A stretch of 64,000 nucleotides of DNA from Prostheceraeus crozeri (lineage: Eukaryota; Platyhelminthes; Polycladida; Euryleptidae), in NCBI GenBank assembly GCA_907163375.1, contig CAJQUW010007069.1, positions 369,152 to 433,151 of the forward strand, in the 5' to 3' direction. The notes beneath the pieces were generated by a model. That model was not told where the DNA came from, ran no database searches, and was given only the letters and a program-made list of their open reading frames with translations. Position numbers and translations under genes: made by a program. Shown here in pieces: positions 34,133-47,639 of the stretch; the first letter of the stretch is position 1, and the number at the start of each line of letters is the position of its first letter.

Positions 34133-35459
34133 CGTAGGCAATTCTGCGAAGACGAGGGTCTTGCGATTGTGAATTTGTCAACTATTCATACCAACTGTTT
34201 ACACCACAAGTAAAGTAACGAATGTAAACGCTCACTCAATCGAAGTTTCAGTAAGCTAATGGCTAATATCTTCCTTCGAACCGCAAACAAAACACGGAGT
34301 CATAGTGACGAATGAAATGAACTTATCAGTTGCCAACCAACCGAGAGGCACATGGATTAGATAAATTGGCTACTCAATAAAACGGCGAACAGCTGTTGTG
34401 TCAAGTTGTCAACACAAGGAAAATCTGTTCTCAGCACTCAAAAAGCGACATCTTCGGTAGAGCTCTAGGCAGGATTGATTTTCATTAAATCCAATAATCA
34501 TCCAAAAATAGGTTTTCTTATTGTCATAGTGGCGAAATTCTGCAAGGTATTGAGTTATTCTTAATTTTTTCAACACTCATGAATGTAGGCCTTGTTGACA
34601 AGACTTCAGCTACATTTGAAAGGTTGATTTCTGTGTTCCTTACATGGGTGCCGATGATGTTCATGGACTTTACCAATTCTCATTTAGTTTGATCACATTT
34701 CCATTGAAGTTATAGTCACTCTGTATATCATACATGTAGGATTTTATTTCCATTTAGGTTGGTGGAGAAAATAATTTCCCTTGCAATTTGTCAGTTAGCT
34801 TTTTTGAACTGTTCCAAGCAAGATATTAGAATGGATTTGGTCAAATTTCCATTTAAATCGGCCACTGTTACTGAGTAAGTTGTAGTAGTAGTATATTTTG
34901 ACATGTAATGTGCATGAAGAAAAAAACAAATTGCAATGCACTGACAAAAATTCTGAGCTTCAAATTCATTTAAGTCAAAATCAGGTTCATATTTTCGAAG
35001 AAGGTAGCTAATGGAATCAGCTAGGCCAGCACAGTGAGATGAAGCAGTCACCTTCTTCCCTGAATGTGCCACAATAATCAGATTGATATATGCTAATTTG
35101 CATATAATATGTGAATACAAAAACAGACAATAAAAAAGAGAAAAAGAAAAACAGACACACAACAACATGAAGCAATATTAAATCAAGTTATAGCACTTAT
35201 ATGAACTCGGTGATTAGTGAAGCATAAAAGTAAATGATGTAAGTGGGACTTATATCATCGACATTTTGAATATGGACTAAGAGTAGGAAATGCCGAAACC
35301 CTTGCGCAGGTATCTCGATCGACTTTCAATAGTAATTCAAATCTATTGGCAATTGCGTGAACATACAGAACTAAGGGATATGCATAAGTCATCATAACAT
35401 AACTCATATGACTTAAATATAGCAATATCATGAAGTGAGAGTCGGCTGAGTACAAATAC
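34133..35459. other. Upstream region of the LicD-family gene, no recognisable gene
   Basis: No credible coding frame. A 125-codon minus-strand frame at 34791-35168 lacks any recognisable domain and has a low-complexity hydrophobic start, so I do not call it a gene. Confidence 0.4.
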
Positions 35460-36000
35460 AAATACCCTATATTTCTGGGATGGCAATATAGGAAATACTA
35501 GATTTTACCAGGGCGGATAGGAAAAACAGGTAAATGACGGACAAAAGTGGCAATAAGTGGCAGTAAATGGGAAATGCTGCAAATATGTGGGCCGGCACAA
35601 TATCACCGATATATTCTTACCAGACCCACGGGTCCGCATCTCTATATGCTGGCCGTTGCATCATCCAACTGGGACATCCATCCTATCCCTAATTTTGTCT
35701 ACAGTGTCAGGGATTGACAATGGGCCTAAATACACGATTTCATTAGCATGTGATCATATTCTTCTTGTTGAAACAAATAATTTCATGAAAGTTTTCACTT
35801 AGTAATTTAAGAACAAATGTTTTGTGAACGGATGATGAATTGATAATTGAATTGTCAATGCAATGATAAACTGCATTGACTATTTTAATGATCAAGTAAT
35901 TATCAACAGTATTCATGGTAGGAATGTATAGTTGCATAGTTTGTATAATGAGCATAATTGTGTAAATGTGTAATTGTCTATGCACAGTTAAATACGTATC
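35460..36000 (+). repeat. Dispersed repeat R1, copy 3
   Basis: It carries CGGGTCCGCATCTCTAT, ATCATCCAACTG and GACTATTTTAATGATCAAG in the same order as in 30500-31430. Confidence 0.6.
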
Positions 36001-38329
36001 ACACAGTGGTAATTTTAGAACATCCGAATGATCTGTACCGTAAAATTTGTGACCTTGTCGCCAAGCGTTAATAAAGACTGTGGTAAGATAAAGACCGAAC
36101 CCTTCATGAAATTACCTGTTAAGTTGTAAGCATATAAGGGAGGCGGAACTTATATGGGCAGTGGACTAATAGAGGTAACTCAGGACCCATTGTTCGTATG
36201 AACTTTGAATTCGACAGAGAACTAGCCATGGTCATCGTTTATCCGCATGAACGCAGGTCATTCGAGGAAAACACGCGCTCACACGTGCGCACGCATTGAG
36301 AAGATATAACGAAAAAATGCACAAATTTGATCGCTGAAGTAACGACAATGAAACAGATGCTCATTTGGCTAAGCCTCTCATTGTACAGTGATCGTTTGAG
36401 GCAAACGAAAACTGTCCCGTCATCGTAATCACATGCAGATTGACGATCTAACTTCCATTTAGGCCCACGATTGATTGTTTCCGCAAAATGTTAGTCTAAG
36501 AAAGGTGCTCATAGCGCCACTCATGTAAAATATCACTGGGGTAAAATGGGCAGTGCACTTTATCATCACTAGTATTATTCTGGCATGCTTGTTTTCCAGA
36601 CAAATAGCCAGAATCTAAGAGAGATTTATAGAAAGACAAATGGAGCTATGAATCAATGCAAAAAGATTTTAAGAATGTAATGGAAAGAGAGTATGTTCAA
36701 ACAAAGCGCCAAAGCATGAAATTTGTTGGAAAGAGACAAGCCTATTATTATTAAATTTACTTTAGAAAGGTAGATAGCAAATTCTAAATGACATAAATTC
36801 TTCTTTTCAGTTCTCATCTTGAACACCTAGCTTGCTTCTGAGATTGGTTAAGTTTAGATTGCCCTTACAGCGCTCGCGACATTTCAATTGGCTATCAGCC
36901 TAAGATGGTTTTCAAGATGCTAACAATTGATTATTATTCAGCCTCGAGAATGAGTGTTCCATGTGTTATTTCTGACCTTGTACATGTAGGTTATAGAAGT
37001 AGAAGTAGAAGTAAAGTGTTTATATTTGAAATAATGAAAATCGAGAGTTACAATCATGAGAACAATAAGACAAATCGGTGGATTCAATTCACAATAAATC
37101 ACGATCATATGACCTTTGCACCAAATACCGTATGATAATTGGGCACATGACTATGATGTGGCATGAATGAAAAGGCGCCTCTTGCAACATTTGTAACTTA
37201 GTGATAGGTACAAAATCGACTAAATTTAATGATGATTCATAACTTTTCAGGTTATGTAAAAGAAACCTTGTTTAACTATCAATGCGCAGCCGATGCGGTC
37301 ACGGTCCATTTTAATTTCCTATCTTGATGAACCAATGGTGTCAGACAACAAAACCGTTAATAAACATCATTTATTAAGTCCAAATATGCAAAACCCTAGC
37401 CGCAAGTCAGTGCCCATATTACCCCGTGGTCTGTGGGGCTATGTGTATTTTGACACTTTGCAAAATCGCTTCCCATTTTTTTCTAGTGGATCCTAGAACT
37501 TCCATCTTCTGTGGAAAGTTGGCTGATGCGCTTTTCTTGCCCTGTGAGTTGTTCCGGGATGAATAGAATTAGTTTTGTAAAAATAAGTCTGAAACCCCCT
37601 AAGCGTGTCCATAGAGTATTTTACAATACTGAAAATTATACAAAAAATCATAAATGTCAAAAAATTTTACGCATTAACAGAATAATTCAAGAAAATAATA
37701 GATCCATCAAATGACTCCCAGCAACCCTTCGCTAACATTTCAAGGAATCATAAAATAATGATGACCTAACTTGGCATGTGGTTACTATAAACAGCTACCT
37801 GGCTACAGTGACCCATCGGCATAGTGACCCCGCAGATTTTGAAAAAAGTAGTTTCTCTTCAATTCAATTTCTTCAATTTTGGTGTTAAGGTAAAACGCAA
37901 CAATGATGCAGGGTGCGGCATAAAAACGTGTCTAAATTTCAAAGTATAGCATAACTTTCTCATCATCCAACAGAAATTAACAAGGTCTAATTTTGAAGCC
38001 AATATATATCTTTACTACAATAATCAACATCGCAATTGCTGCATTTGAGGATTAGAGTATAAGGTTCATGCAAAGCAGAAGAAATCGAAAGACAGGAAAC
38101 TAGATGAAAAGAACAACTGAATGGAAAAGCAAGCCTACTTCCAATTCTTCAGTTAAACTGTAATCATCATGGCACAGTCTTTCTGATGCAGATCATCACA
38201 GAACATGAATTGGGTGATGACTACTATATGAACTTTCAGCAATCACGTCGTTTTGTAGCAGAACGCCAAAAATCTCGCATTTTCCTGTTTCATTTCCTCC
38301 AAAGTCTCCACGTCTCTTTCAAGCTACGC
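36001..38329. other. No recognisable gene
   Basis: AT-rich intergenic DNA. A short GTAGAA microsatellite lies near 36990-37015. No coding frame has recognisable domains. Confidence 0.4.
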
Positions 38330-39010
38330 TTGGGACCATAGAGCATAGGTAGAGTGTCGACTCAAAAAAGTGTCTGTATACAGTGAAAAGTTTTATATCA
38401 AAGGATTCAGTTTTTACGGAGATAACGTTCCTGTTGTCCAAAATAAAATTTATGCAGTTTTTAAAAAGCTAAAATTTTGCAAATTTATATTCTACCGACA
38501 TGAAGTCCCTTTATGAGTATGAAACAAGTTGGATATCAAAAGGAATGAATATTCACTAACAAGCATCCTAATTAAGCGGAAAATTAAGCTTATGACCAAG
38601 GAAACTTCGTGAACTGTATTAAGTTCCTGCATGCAAGTTCCTGCAAGTCTTTAAGGAAAAGTTGAGATCTCGTTGTGCTTCTTAGCTGAGATGTCATGTT
38701 TTTAATTCAATTTTCAGGGGCATGATTTTATGATTCACAAGGCGTCATCTCTTGAATCTGAATAGTAATGTGGACCTATCTACATCTTTTAAAGTTAATT
38801 ATGATAAGCTTCCTTGATTATGATGTTTTGCTATTTCAGTGGCAGTTTGTGATATGATCACATTTCAGAAAAAAAAATTATTGCTGTAAAGCTGAGCTTT
38901 TAGTGATGGTAACCCATCTAATTGCTATTTTAACAAACTATATTGCCTCTCCAAATTGACGTAACATGGAGGATTGGTGGAATACTATTCCTTATTCTGT
39001 TTTGCTATCA
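38330..39010 (-). repeat. Dispersed repeat R2, copy b
   Basis: The inverted mate of 11480-12200: its complement carries the same landmarks in the same order. The two copies lie on either side of the LicD-family gene. Confidence 0.65.
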
Positions 39011-40749
39011 CTATCAGTCAAATTTGTTTACATTTCTCCAAACGTGTGAAAACTGCATATCTCAGATGTGGTGCTGGGTCTCTACCTGGCATGAACTCAT
39101 GTTCATTTAATGAAATCAAAGCTGGGTACACATAGGGAATTTAATAATTTACCACTCTATAATTACTCTATGCTTGGGACACTTCCACGAAGTAATTTTA
39201 TATTGGATTGTTTGGCTTTACATCCAACGCAGACATGATACAAAGGGCTTTATGGCAATACATACACGTACCATCATGCGCTACATTCAATCACCTATAT
39301 TGGTCGAAGCTGTAGGGAACCTTGCGCAGCAAATAGTGAAGAAAGCTTTCATGCACTTTCGGTCAAGAAAACTGATTTTCTAACTTATGTTTAAATCAAT
39401 CATTCACATCGTATTTATTTGTTGCACTTCAACCTAGTATCTATGTGTCCAAACTCATTATAAATTTCTCTGTGCTCGGGACTCTGAAGTATGGGAAGTG
39501 AAGTTCATAGTAAGCAGTATAAAATGCTAACTTCTGTTATGTCATGACATCTTTTGAAATCCTATTTCACATGCGCTCATACTTCAAGTACACGTGTACT
39601 CGGTTATACAATTACATTTTTTGCATAGCTATTAGCATGTGATGTATTTTTTAAACGAAACCTCCCGCTCGGGACATTACTAAGCAATTTTGAACTGATT
39701 TTTTTCTTCCTGATGAAGCGGGTTTCAATTTCATATGACATGTGCTCATAGCAGGCAATACGATGCAATTGTTCACATTTTTGAAAATTCAGCTAAATTT
39801 GTGCATAAATCAACCAAACATTTTCATTTCTTTAGTAATTATGCGTATTGAAATGCTCTAGAAGCACTGAATTACAAAGTAAGTCATTTTTCCTTCCCTC
39901 ACTATTATAAAATTGATAGATGACATGACATCTAATTTCTCTTTAATTCCCATTGCATACTATGAATACAGTAAGGGAAAAAATGAAATTCTTAAAGCTG
40001 CATTTGAAAGTCAATTCGAGGGCTAATATGATGCTATAGGGTTGAGTATGCCAAATGGGTTTTAGATGTGGACCCATGCTATTTGAATTACCTCTATAAC
40101 AGTCTACAGACAGTTGCTGGACAACCATCTGTAGAACATGTACAGGACGTCCTTGTCAACAAGTCCTGTGAACAAGTGCATGTACTAGAATGGCTCGGAT
40201 TTCACGGTCGACGTCGTTCGCTTTTGCATAATATTGCCTTAAATCTGTCAAAACTGCGGAGATACATCGTACGATCGCTCATCAGTGTGATTGGATCTGT
40301 CAAATAGCGTAATAGATACAATGAGTAGCTTAATTAAGCCTGATTCGATAATTGTTGATGCATCATTTGGCCCTCCGAATCAGAGTTGAGAAGACATTGC
40401 AGCAGCCGGAATACATGTCGGACTTCTTCTAGGTCTGTGCGGTAATACAATGATTAAAAATATCTGTGAAAAACGCACTACAGACTAATTCATGCATAGT
40501 TCATATTATAATTCCTGCAGGCTGCATTTACATTTCCATTCTAGGCGCAATAGGGCCTATTCAATTGTATCACATTAGATCTGCAACGTTGTGATATGCT
40601 TGTAACATAAAGTCTTCTGCTCGATGGAAGATGAATTAACGAGTTAACATGAAGCGACCCCTGATGAACGATATAACAGACGTGTGTAAATGGGAAGATG
40701 CAAGAGGCCCGAAATATTCCAGATCGAGCCGCTGACCATGCTGCACCAC
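39011..40749. other. No recognisable gene
   Basis: AT-rich DNA without convincing coding sequence. The 79-codon frame at 40068-40307 has no recognisable domain. Confidence 0.4.
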
Positions 40750-42340
40750 TGATTCAATACTCTCCCGATATGTTTAATGTCAAGCAAAATGAATAAAGAA
40801 CATAAAATATCGCCAGACATTTCGGGTCCAGACCCTTTGCCAATGGCAGAACACTTAATAATGAACGACTTCTGCACTTCTACACTTCGTAAATTTAGGC
40901 AGCAAATTATTTTTGAGACATGTATTGCAGAAAAGCAAATCGCAATCAATTTTAGATAACTTAAGGTAACATTTTTCAAATGATCAATAAATTGATTTCA
41001 CTTCGGAGCTAGAAGACTTAAAAGCGACTTTAGAAAACCATTTCACTGCAAAAATATTTATACCGGCGCTTCGGATATTTACACTATCCATCATCAGGGA
41101 GTGAAATAATTAGGACATAATACATTTAAGTAGGAAACAAATTTCAAACTACATATTAGGTACTTGAAAAATCAATGTCCTGAAATATATACAAAGATAG
41201 CTAATGATACACTACCAAAGTTAATAGAAGGATATCTACTAAAACTATAAAGAAATACTATTAATATACGAAGCGCCGATATATATATTTTTGCAGTGAA
41301 ATGGTTTTCCAAAGTCGCTTTTAAGTTTTCCAGTTCCGAAATGAAATCAATTTATCGATCATTTGAAAAATATTACCTTAAGTTATCTAAATTTGATTGC
41401 GATTTGCTTTTCTGCAATACATATCACTTCTACACTTGTAGCAGAACAGCTCCTGTTGTTTAGTGACGCCTGTTCATGCTTGGCTTGTGCAAGTTGATAA
41501 GTCGCGATTCCACCAAACTTGTTTCAACCGAATCATTCAGACATCTCAAATATACAACGCTAAAATCTTCTATGTATTTAGCCATTAGTCGTAAAAGCAA
41601 TGCCTAAATACACTTAAGGCTAACGGATATACTGAAAAGGATTTTGTCATGTCAAGGAAACCAACTATGAAATATAACAAAGACAATATCGACAAGTGCG
41701 TTTTAAAATTATCCTAAAGTGATAGTTTAGTAAGGAAAATCAATTACTTAATTCGTAAACATAAATTGAATGTGCGGTTTGTAAGTTGCGGTAACAAAAA
41801 GTTGCGCTATGTCTTGAAAACCAAATCAATATTAAGAAAAACGTGATAATTGTAAAATATGTAACCAGCTACCAGAGAAATTTAACTGTGAAAAGACCTG
41901 CGTGGTTTATCAATTCACGTGTATTAAATGCAATGCTAAGTACATAGGAAAAACTTCTCGTCCTTTTTATGTAAGATATAATGAACACTACAATAGTATT
42001 AAAAACAATAATAGTGCAAGTGCTTTGTCAGATCACACCAAAATTTGTGACGTCAGTAGCACAGAAGATTTTAGCGTTGAATATTTGAGATGTCTGAATG
42101 ATTCGGTTGAAACAAGTTTGGTGGAATCGCGACTTATCAACTTGCACAAGCCAAGCATGAACAGGCGTCACGAAACAACAGGAGCTGTTCTGCTACAAGT
42201 GTAGAAGTGCAGAAGTCGTTCATTATTAAGTGTTCTGCCATTGGCAAAGGGTCTGGACCCGAAATGTCTGGCGATATTTTATGTTCTTTATTCATTTTGC
42301 TTGACATTAAACATATCGGGAGAGTATTGAATCAGTTTTA
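40750..42340 (+). mobile_element. Penelope-like element remnant with nested inverted repeats
   Basis: The outer inverted repeats are about 40750-40890 and 42203-42340, virtually identical (…TATGTTCTTTATTCATTTTGC… on the right). A second pair is about 40920-41070 and 41270-41425. A third pair is about 41430-41560 and 42060-42204, which includes the 3' end of the GIY-YIG coding sequence. This mosaic of inverted pieces around a single C-terminal domain is typical of Penelope-like insertions with pseudo-LTRs. No reverse transcriptase remains. Confidence 0.75.
41845..42204 (+). pseudogene. GIY-YIG endonuclease domain of a Penelope-like element
   Basis: The frame carries an upstream zinc-like CKIC...C, then VVYQFTCIKCNAKYIGKTSRPFYVR...EH and a distal LVESRLI segment. 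These correspond to the GIY-YIG core (degenerate first motif VYQF, YIG intact), the catalytic Arg region and the metal-binding Glu. The reverse transcriptase that normally precedes it is absent and stops lie upstream, so this is a fragment. The domain nicks target DNA in intact elements. Confidence 0.8.
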
Positions 42341-43560
42341 CTTTCGCATTGAATTATGGTCCTACCGCCTTCTGCCATATATCACATGCTGTACCATGCT
42401 AGACCGGAGACTGATCGTACAGGCAATCCTGCTTAAAATCATACCAGAGGTTAATAATTTCATGTGCTCAGTATCGAATGATATGTTGCATGGCCGGCCT
42501 GTGTCGATCAAATGTTTTAATTACATCTCTGGCTTATGTGTGATTTCATGCATGTCGTGCTGTAATAGCGTATCTGATTGAAGTTTTGATCATATCAACG
42601 GTTGATTAAAAGATGTTGTATTTATATAATCTTTGACTTACAGAAGTACATGTACCGAGTTAACTGAACCACTATAAACTCAAATTTAGATTGATGCAGC
42701 TCTAATTTTATATTGGCTATCAACATAGAGATTGAAACGTAGGCCGAGTAGGTAATCATGCGTTGGATTACCTACTTGTGATTGTACGTACACGTGCTGT
42801 ACCTTGCGCTTATAACCTTCACAAGGCTGATCGATACAACTACACTGCATGAATACATAGTACCGGTATCGGCTTGTTGCGTAAACCATTTCTTTTGACC
42901 TCGAAACAGTGGTGACTTCATACGTTTGGGATCTTTTTCACACTCACAGTAGTCATCTCCGCATCATGCTAGTTTTAAGAAAATGTCAATAACAGTAAAT
43001 TGCATCACATAAACAATAGAAGCATGAGCACAAGATTTGTACAATTAACGGTTTAATTTGTTTGAAAAAAGATGTTATCGGAAAATAAAAAATGCCACAA
43101 ATAACTTCTTCATTATACTTTTCAACAGATCTTTCGTCCAGTTCTCATCATGGTGGATGCAATGGAAATGAACTTGAACTTTTGGTATACACACTGCTTT
43201 TGACTGTCAACACGATATATACATGTAATTTGTATAGCAGCGGTGTTTTAACGAACTACAAAACCTTAAGACACAATTCATTTGACACTTTCTCGCTTCT
43301 CCATACCCATAATATGCATGTTGCCAATTCGTTTTGTCCTACTAAAGGCTTACGATGTTGTCCTAGCCTACAAACACTCAGATGACAAAGCCAGGAGATG
43401 ACCTCCAGAGCCAATTTATGTTGAATTAGCCTGTTCGTATTTTGGACATGCGGTGACAACCGGATCAGTACACTAGGTGACATGCCACGCGTAATTCACG
43501 CGCAATTACGGAACACCCCAAACATCCGTGGTTAAGGACAATCTATTCTTCTACCCGCAT
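42341..43560. other. No recognisable gene
   Basis: AT-rich intergenic DNA between the Penelope-like remnant and the Harbinger-like flank. No credible coding frame. Confidence 0.4.
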
Positions 43561-43576
43561 ACATACGCGCTGGACT

Positions 43577-43825
43577 AAGGGTACGTCCACATTACGAGCT
43601 TTGAGCTGCGCGGTAACTGCGCCGCGGCCGAGCGACGATAAGTATCCTGCATGTTGCAGTAGCAATGTCCGCACTACACGCTCTCTCCGCTAGCGCACAG
43701 CTAGCTATGAGCGATGGTTTACTTCCCGATATTTATCACCGCTCAAAGCTTGAACGATGCCAAATGTTTATTTTAAGACATGACGTAAAATGGGTGAACG
43801 AGAAACATGGACAGATACTGAGGCG
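43577..43825. mobile_element. Possible Harbinger element end, left of the Polinton
   Basis: GC-rich flank starting GGGTACGTCCACATTACGAG. A related arrangement (ATGTGGAC...TCAAAGCTCGCAGCTC) is seen in inverted orientation near 63930-63960 on the far side of the Polinton. With the Harbinger exon at 63469-63775 this suggests that the Polinton landed inside a PIF/Harbinger element. The match is short and the assignment is tentative. Confidence 0.4.
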
Positions 43826-43880
43826 AGTAATGGGCAAAAGACCGTTCCAGGACACCATAAAATTCAAAAAAATAGTATCT

Positions 43881-46274
43881 TTAACCCTCTAAAGACGGAC
43901 AGGGCCTTTGAGGCCCTATTTTATTTTCAAACTTGGATATCTCAAAAACTATTTGAGATATATCGATGAAACTTCGTGACATCTTCAAGTTCTTTATTGG
44001 CTTCCATTGCATATCATTGTTTTGATATTTGCAATAATTTCATCGATGCTACTTTCGTTTTAAAAAAAACTTGCGTTAAAGACGAACAGGGCCTCAGAGG
44101 CCCTGTCTCATTTTTCGCTAAAATTAATGCTATATTCTTATCAATTAATATACTTTGATGTAGCTGATATAATAGTGAGCATTTAGCGTTTAAATGCAAT
44201 CCATTATTAGGCAAAGTATTTTATTTGAACTGCATGGGAGCAACTGTTTATTATCTCGAAAGTTAGGCCTATAGGCATACGCTGGCTAGATTGATGTATT
44301 CACCTATTCCTTTTTCCATATCGATGATAACTTGATACACGAGACATGTCTACGCGGAAAAGCCGGTGTGGAGGAGACAATAAGCAAGTTTCCGATTGGT
44401 TCCTGGTCATCACTCGCGTCACTATCGTGTGACTGCTGCAAGTTCTCACGGACATGCGAGCATTAACTTGTCGAGTTTAGTTAGACAATATGCATCGGAG
44501 TCAACGGCAAGCTGCGGCAACTGCTTACAGAGCAATTTGGAACATTTCGACTACTGGTTTGGATTCCGACGGAAATGTATCATCGAATGATGATTATGAC
44601 GACGACGAAGACGATGTCGATCTTTCTGACATCGATTCCAACAGCGATCCCCATGAAATGTCGCAGCTCTTATAAAGCTGGGATTGATTTCACGATTGAT
44701 GAGAAGTTGATGACGTTCCGCGGCCGATGCCCCTTTAAAATGTATCTACCGGATAAACCTGGTAGATACGGTGTTAAAATTTGGATTTTGGCGGACTCAA
44801 AAACAAACTACTGTTGCAACTTGGAAGTCTATACTGGAAAACGAGGATCATCTCGTGAGGTTGGACAAAGCAGAAGAGTTGTACTTGAATTGACAGATTA
44901 CATCTCCAATTCTGGCAGAAATGTGACCGGAGATAACTTTTTTACCAGTCTGCCTTTAGTTAGGACATTACTGGGAAGAAATTTAACTTACAATGGTACA
45001 ATCCGTAAGAATAAAGCTGACATACCTCCTGAGTTGCTACCCAATTCACAGAGACAGGTTGAGTCAAGTATTTTTGCATTTCAACGAAACTGTACGATGG
45101 TATCATATAAAAGGAACAAAGCAGTCATTCTTCTTTCTAGTGGACATGATGATTCTTCTTGTGATTCGTCCTCTCCGTTCAAGCCCAATATGATTCTAGA
45201 CTACAATAGCACAAAAGGTGGGGTGGATACGCTTGACCAAATGGTTCGTCAATATTCCTGCAAGCGCAAGACTCGACGTTGGCCCCTGGCCTTATTCATG
45301 AACATATTGGATATTGCATCATATAATGCATATACTTGTACGTACTTTTTCTGTCTATTCATCCTTCATACAAAAACAATGCTCCAAACCGACGCCGACA
45401 ATTTATTATCGAAATGGGAAAACAATTGATTGCAGAATATACATGTAGGCTTCGGCCAACAAATGAACCAATGATGCATGAATCAACTCAACGACTGTTA
45501 TCTCCTCGTTGCCGTTGCCGCTACTGCCCATATGCAAGACACCGAAAATCAACAATGTCATGCAGTGTTTGCAGGAACCCAATCTGTAAGGAACATGGCA
45601 ACCTGATTTGCTTGCAGTGCATCGATGGCAGAAATAACTAACCGTTTTTCTTGCAAGACCTCCCACTCGTTTTGCGCTTTTATAGATACGCTTTCATAGA
45701 ATGTTATCCACAATAATATACCGGTATGAGTTCTAGTAAATGATGGTTTTGTATCATTGTTGAAATTGTCTACACTGGATCTAACTAGGGACCTGATGGG
45801 TACATGTACAACAGACAAATAGTGTGAGAAAAAGGGATTATGAAGTTTAGCATGAGAAGTAGGCCTATCTAAAAACGGAGTAAAAAGATTGAACCCAAAT
45901 ATTATAAAAGATGACTTGATAGAGCAAAGTTATTGTGATTCTCGAACTTGATGGATGTAAATTGATCAGAAACAGTACAATGTCTGCATTGAAAGCGACG
46001 ATAAACAGCTTTTTACAAATAGCCGATTTTACCATATTTCCCATTTTTTTGGAGACAGTTCAAAAATTTATCTGACTCTAGCTCAAGAACTTCACTAGTT
46101 AGAGAAAAGGGAACACTTCTACTGAAATTAGCAAACGCCAATTTACCAGAAACAGTTTAGAAATCACCGTCACCAAAAATAAGTATGCTTTTGTAGAACA
46201 TTTTTTACCAATAGGGCCTCAGAGGCCCTGTCCGTCTTTGACGAAAGTTTTTTCTCCCGTCTTTAGAGGGTTAA
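43881..46274 (+). mobile_element. piggyBac element 2, nested in the Polinton TIR
   Basis: TTAA at 43881-43884 and 46271-46274. The ends read CCCTCTAAAGACGG and CCGTCTTTAGAGGG. Subterminal AGGGCCTTTGAGGCCCT and its relatives are repeated at 43903, 44090 and 46215. Removing the element and one TTAA restores continuity with the right Polinton TIR (…AGTATCTTTAAAAACG…), which proves that it inserted after the Polinton. Confidence 0.93.
44490..45641 (+). pseudogene. piggyBac transposase, internally deleted and frameshifted
   Basis: The first ~55 codons are acidic, like a piggyBac N-terminus. At about 44660-44680 the sequence jumps directly to the catalytic core, so roughly 150-200 codons are missing. 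The core keeps the segments DFTIDEKLMTF, NVTGDNFF and KGGVDTLDQ with their aspartates. A further frame change near 45345-45352 (run of five T) separates the C-terminal Cys-rich domain (CRCRYCPY...CSVC...CLQC). The deletion makes it non-functional, but the ends are intact and could be mobilised in trans. Confidence 0.88.
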
Positions 46275-46681
46275 AAACGACATAAATTCATGAATTTTGT
46301 CCCTTTTTCAGGTTTTTAAGACCTAAATTCATGAATTTAGTCGTTTTTAAAGATACCGATTTTTCAAAAAATGGTACTTTTTAAATGGTCTAAATTCATG
46401 AATTTTGGTCATTTTTCAGGTTATGAAGACCTAAATTCATAAATTTAGGCGTTTTTAAAAATACCCAATTTTCAAATTTTTCAAAATCTCAAACTTGAGA
46501 ATTACAATTTTTACCTTGAAAATCATGACCGTTCCCGGACACCGAAAATCATAAAAGTTAAGAATCTCAAATTTGTGAATTACAATTTTTACCTTGAAAA
46601 TCATGACCGTTCCAGGACACCGAAAATCATAAAAGTTGAGAATTTCAAATTCATGAATTACAATTTTTTCTCTCTCTTAAA

Positions 46682-46852
46682 TCATGTCCTATAATTGATG
46701 TGCGAGTCTCCGATGTATTCAAAAATTCTTCTCATATCCAAGTGTAAGAATATTTTACTTTGTGCTTGCAGATGTATGATTTCCCTTGTTAACTTCTGAA
46801 TTCTTCTCCGCTTTGTCTCCAATCGAACAGATCTTTCAGTAGATCCAACCAT
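46682..46852 (-). CDS. Small basic protein next to the left TIR (uncertain)
   Basis: A 56-codon frame with an ATG at 46852, rich in Arg/Lys (RSVRLETKRRRIQKLTRE), directly inside the left TIR. No family recognised. It may be a real small Polinton gene or chance. Confidence 0.25.
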   Translation of the reverse strand: MVGSTERSVRLETKRRRIQKLTREIIHLQAQSKIFLHLDMRRIFEYIGDSHINYRT

Positions 46853-47413
46853 TTTGATGATAAAATTTAAACTAAGATTGTAATGTGTCACGTTTTATGA
46901 ATTGTGTGTGTTTAAATAGCAAGTGAAAATTATGAATGGTGATCTAAGCAAAGCGGCATTGTAGGTGTATGAATTTGCTTGTCAACATACGGGCATGACA
47001 TGACGCGTATGATTAAATGTACTTGAATGACAATGGGGACATTGCACCGCATTGTAAATCATTTCATCGGCCATAACGCGAGCCAGATCCTAAACCAAAA
47101 CCAGGAAAGTTCTGGCTTTGGTTCGACAGTCGGTCTCGACTATCGATACTGCGATATTGTATTGAATGATTGCTATAACAACAGAATATTCCCTCAAAGC
47201 AGAGAATGAATTAATAGATTGCTTTTATGCTAATAACGCTATGTTATGAATGCACAACCCGTATAATCCCCTAAAACAATCATGCGGTTTGAGAAATGTG
47301 GTAACAGATGTTGCTATTGTCTTAATACAGATAAAACAAACAATATCCTCTTAATGAGAGTTCATAAAAATAAAATGGAACATTGTTAAACAAGTCATTT
47401 TATTTCATTTAAA
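46853..47413. other. Polinton interior, no recognisable gene
   Basis: AT-rich DNA between the left TIR and the protease region, with no credible frame. Confidence 0.35.
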
Positions 47414-47551
47414 ATGAGTTACATTTGAGACTTTCTAAAAATATACGGCAAACAAACCACGTCAAATTTCGATTTAAATGAGATTGCTCATCAATTGGGA
47501 ATAAAGAATTTTCACATATTGATGAGGGATAAATTACTACTGATAAAAGAT
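47414..47551 (+). pseudogene. Degenerate duplicate of the protease 5' end
   Basis: Starting with ATGAGTTACAT, about 135 bases mirror the first ~45 codons of the protease gene 435 bases downstream. Shared landmarks are AATTTCGATTTAAA, CAATTGGGAATAAAGAATTTTCA and GATGAGGGATAAATTAC. A stop falls at codon 5. It is a partial tandem duplicate of the gene's 5' end. Confidence 0.75.
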
Positions 47552-47639
47552 GTGCGAAACACTAACTCCGCTAATAAACCGATCTTTTACAAATGTACCT
47601 TTTCAATTTAGATTAAATTAAATGATTTAAAAATCGAAT

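Larger units (their letters stand above)
43826..46659 (+). repeat. Left Polinton TIR, interrupted by a piggyBac
   Basis: 43826-43884 and 46275-46659 together match the right TIR. Relative to it, the left copy has an extra direct duplication of about 77 bases (46551-46640 region, GACCGTTCCAGGACACC...). The TIR contains repeated palindromes of the form TAAATTCATGAATTTA. Confidence 0.92.

Noticed and set aside
34791..35168. 125-codon minus-strand frame
   Set aside because: Hydrophobic low-complexity start, no recognisable domain and no splice context.
43881..46274. Nested DNA in the Polinton TIR as part of the Polinton
   Set aside because: TTAA duplications, its own inverted ends and a piggyBac transposase show that it is a separate later insertion.
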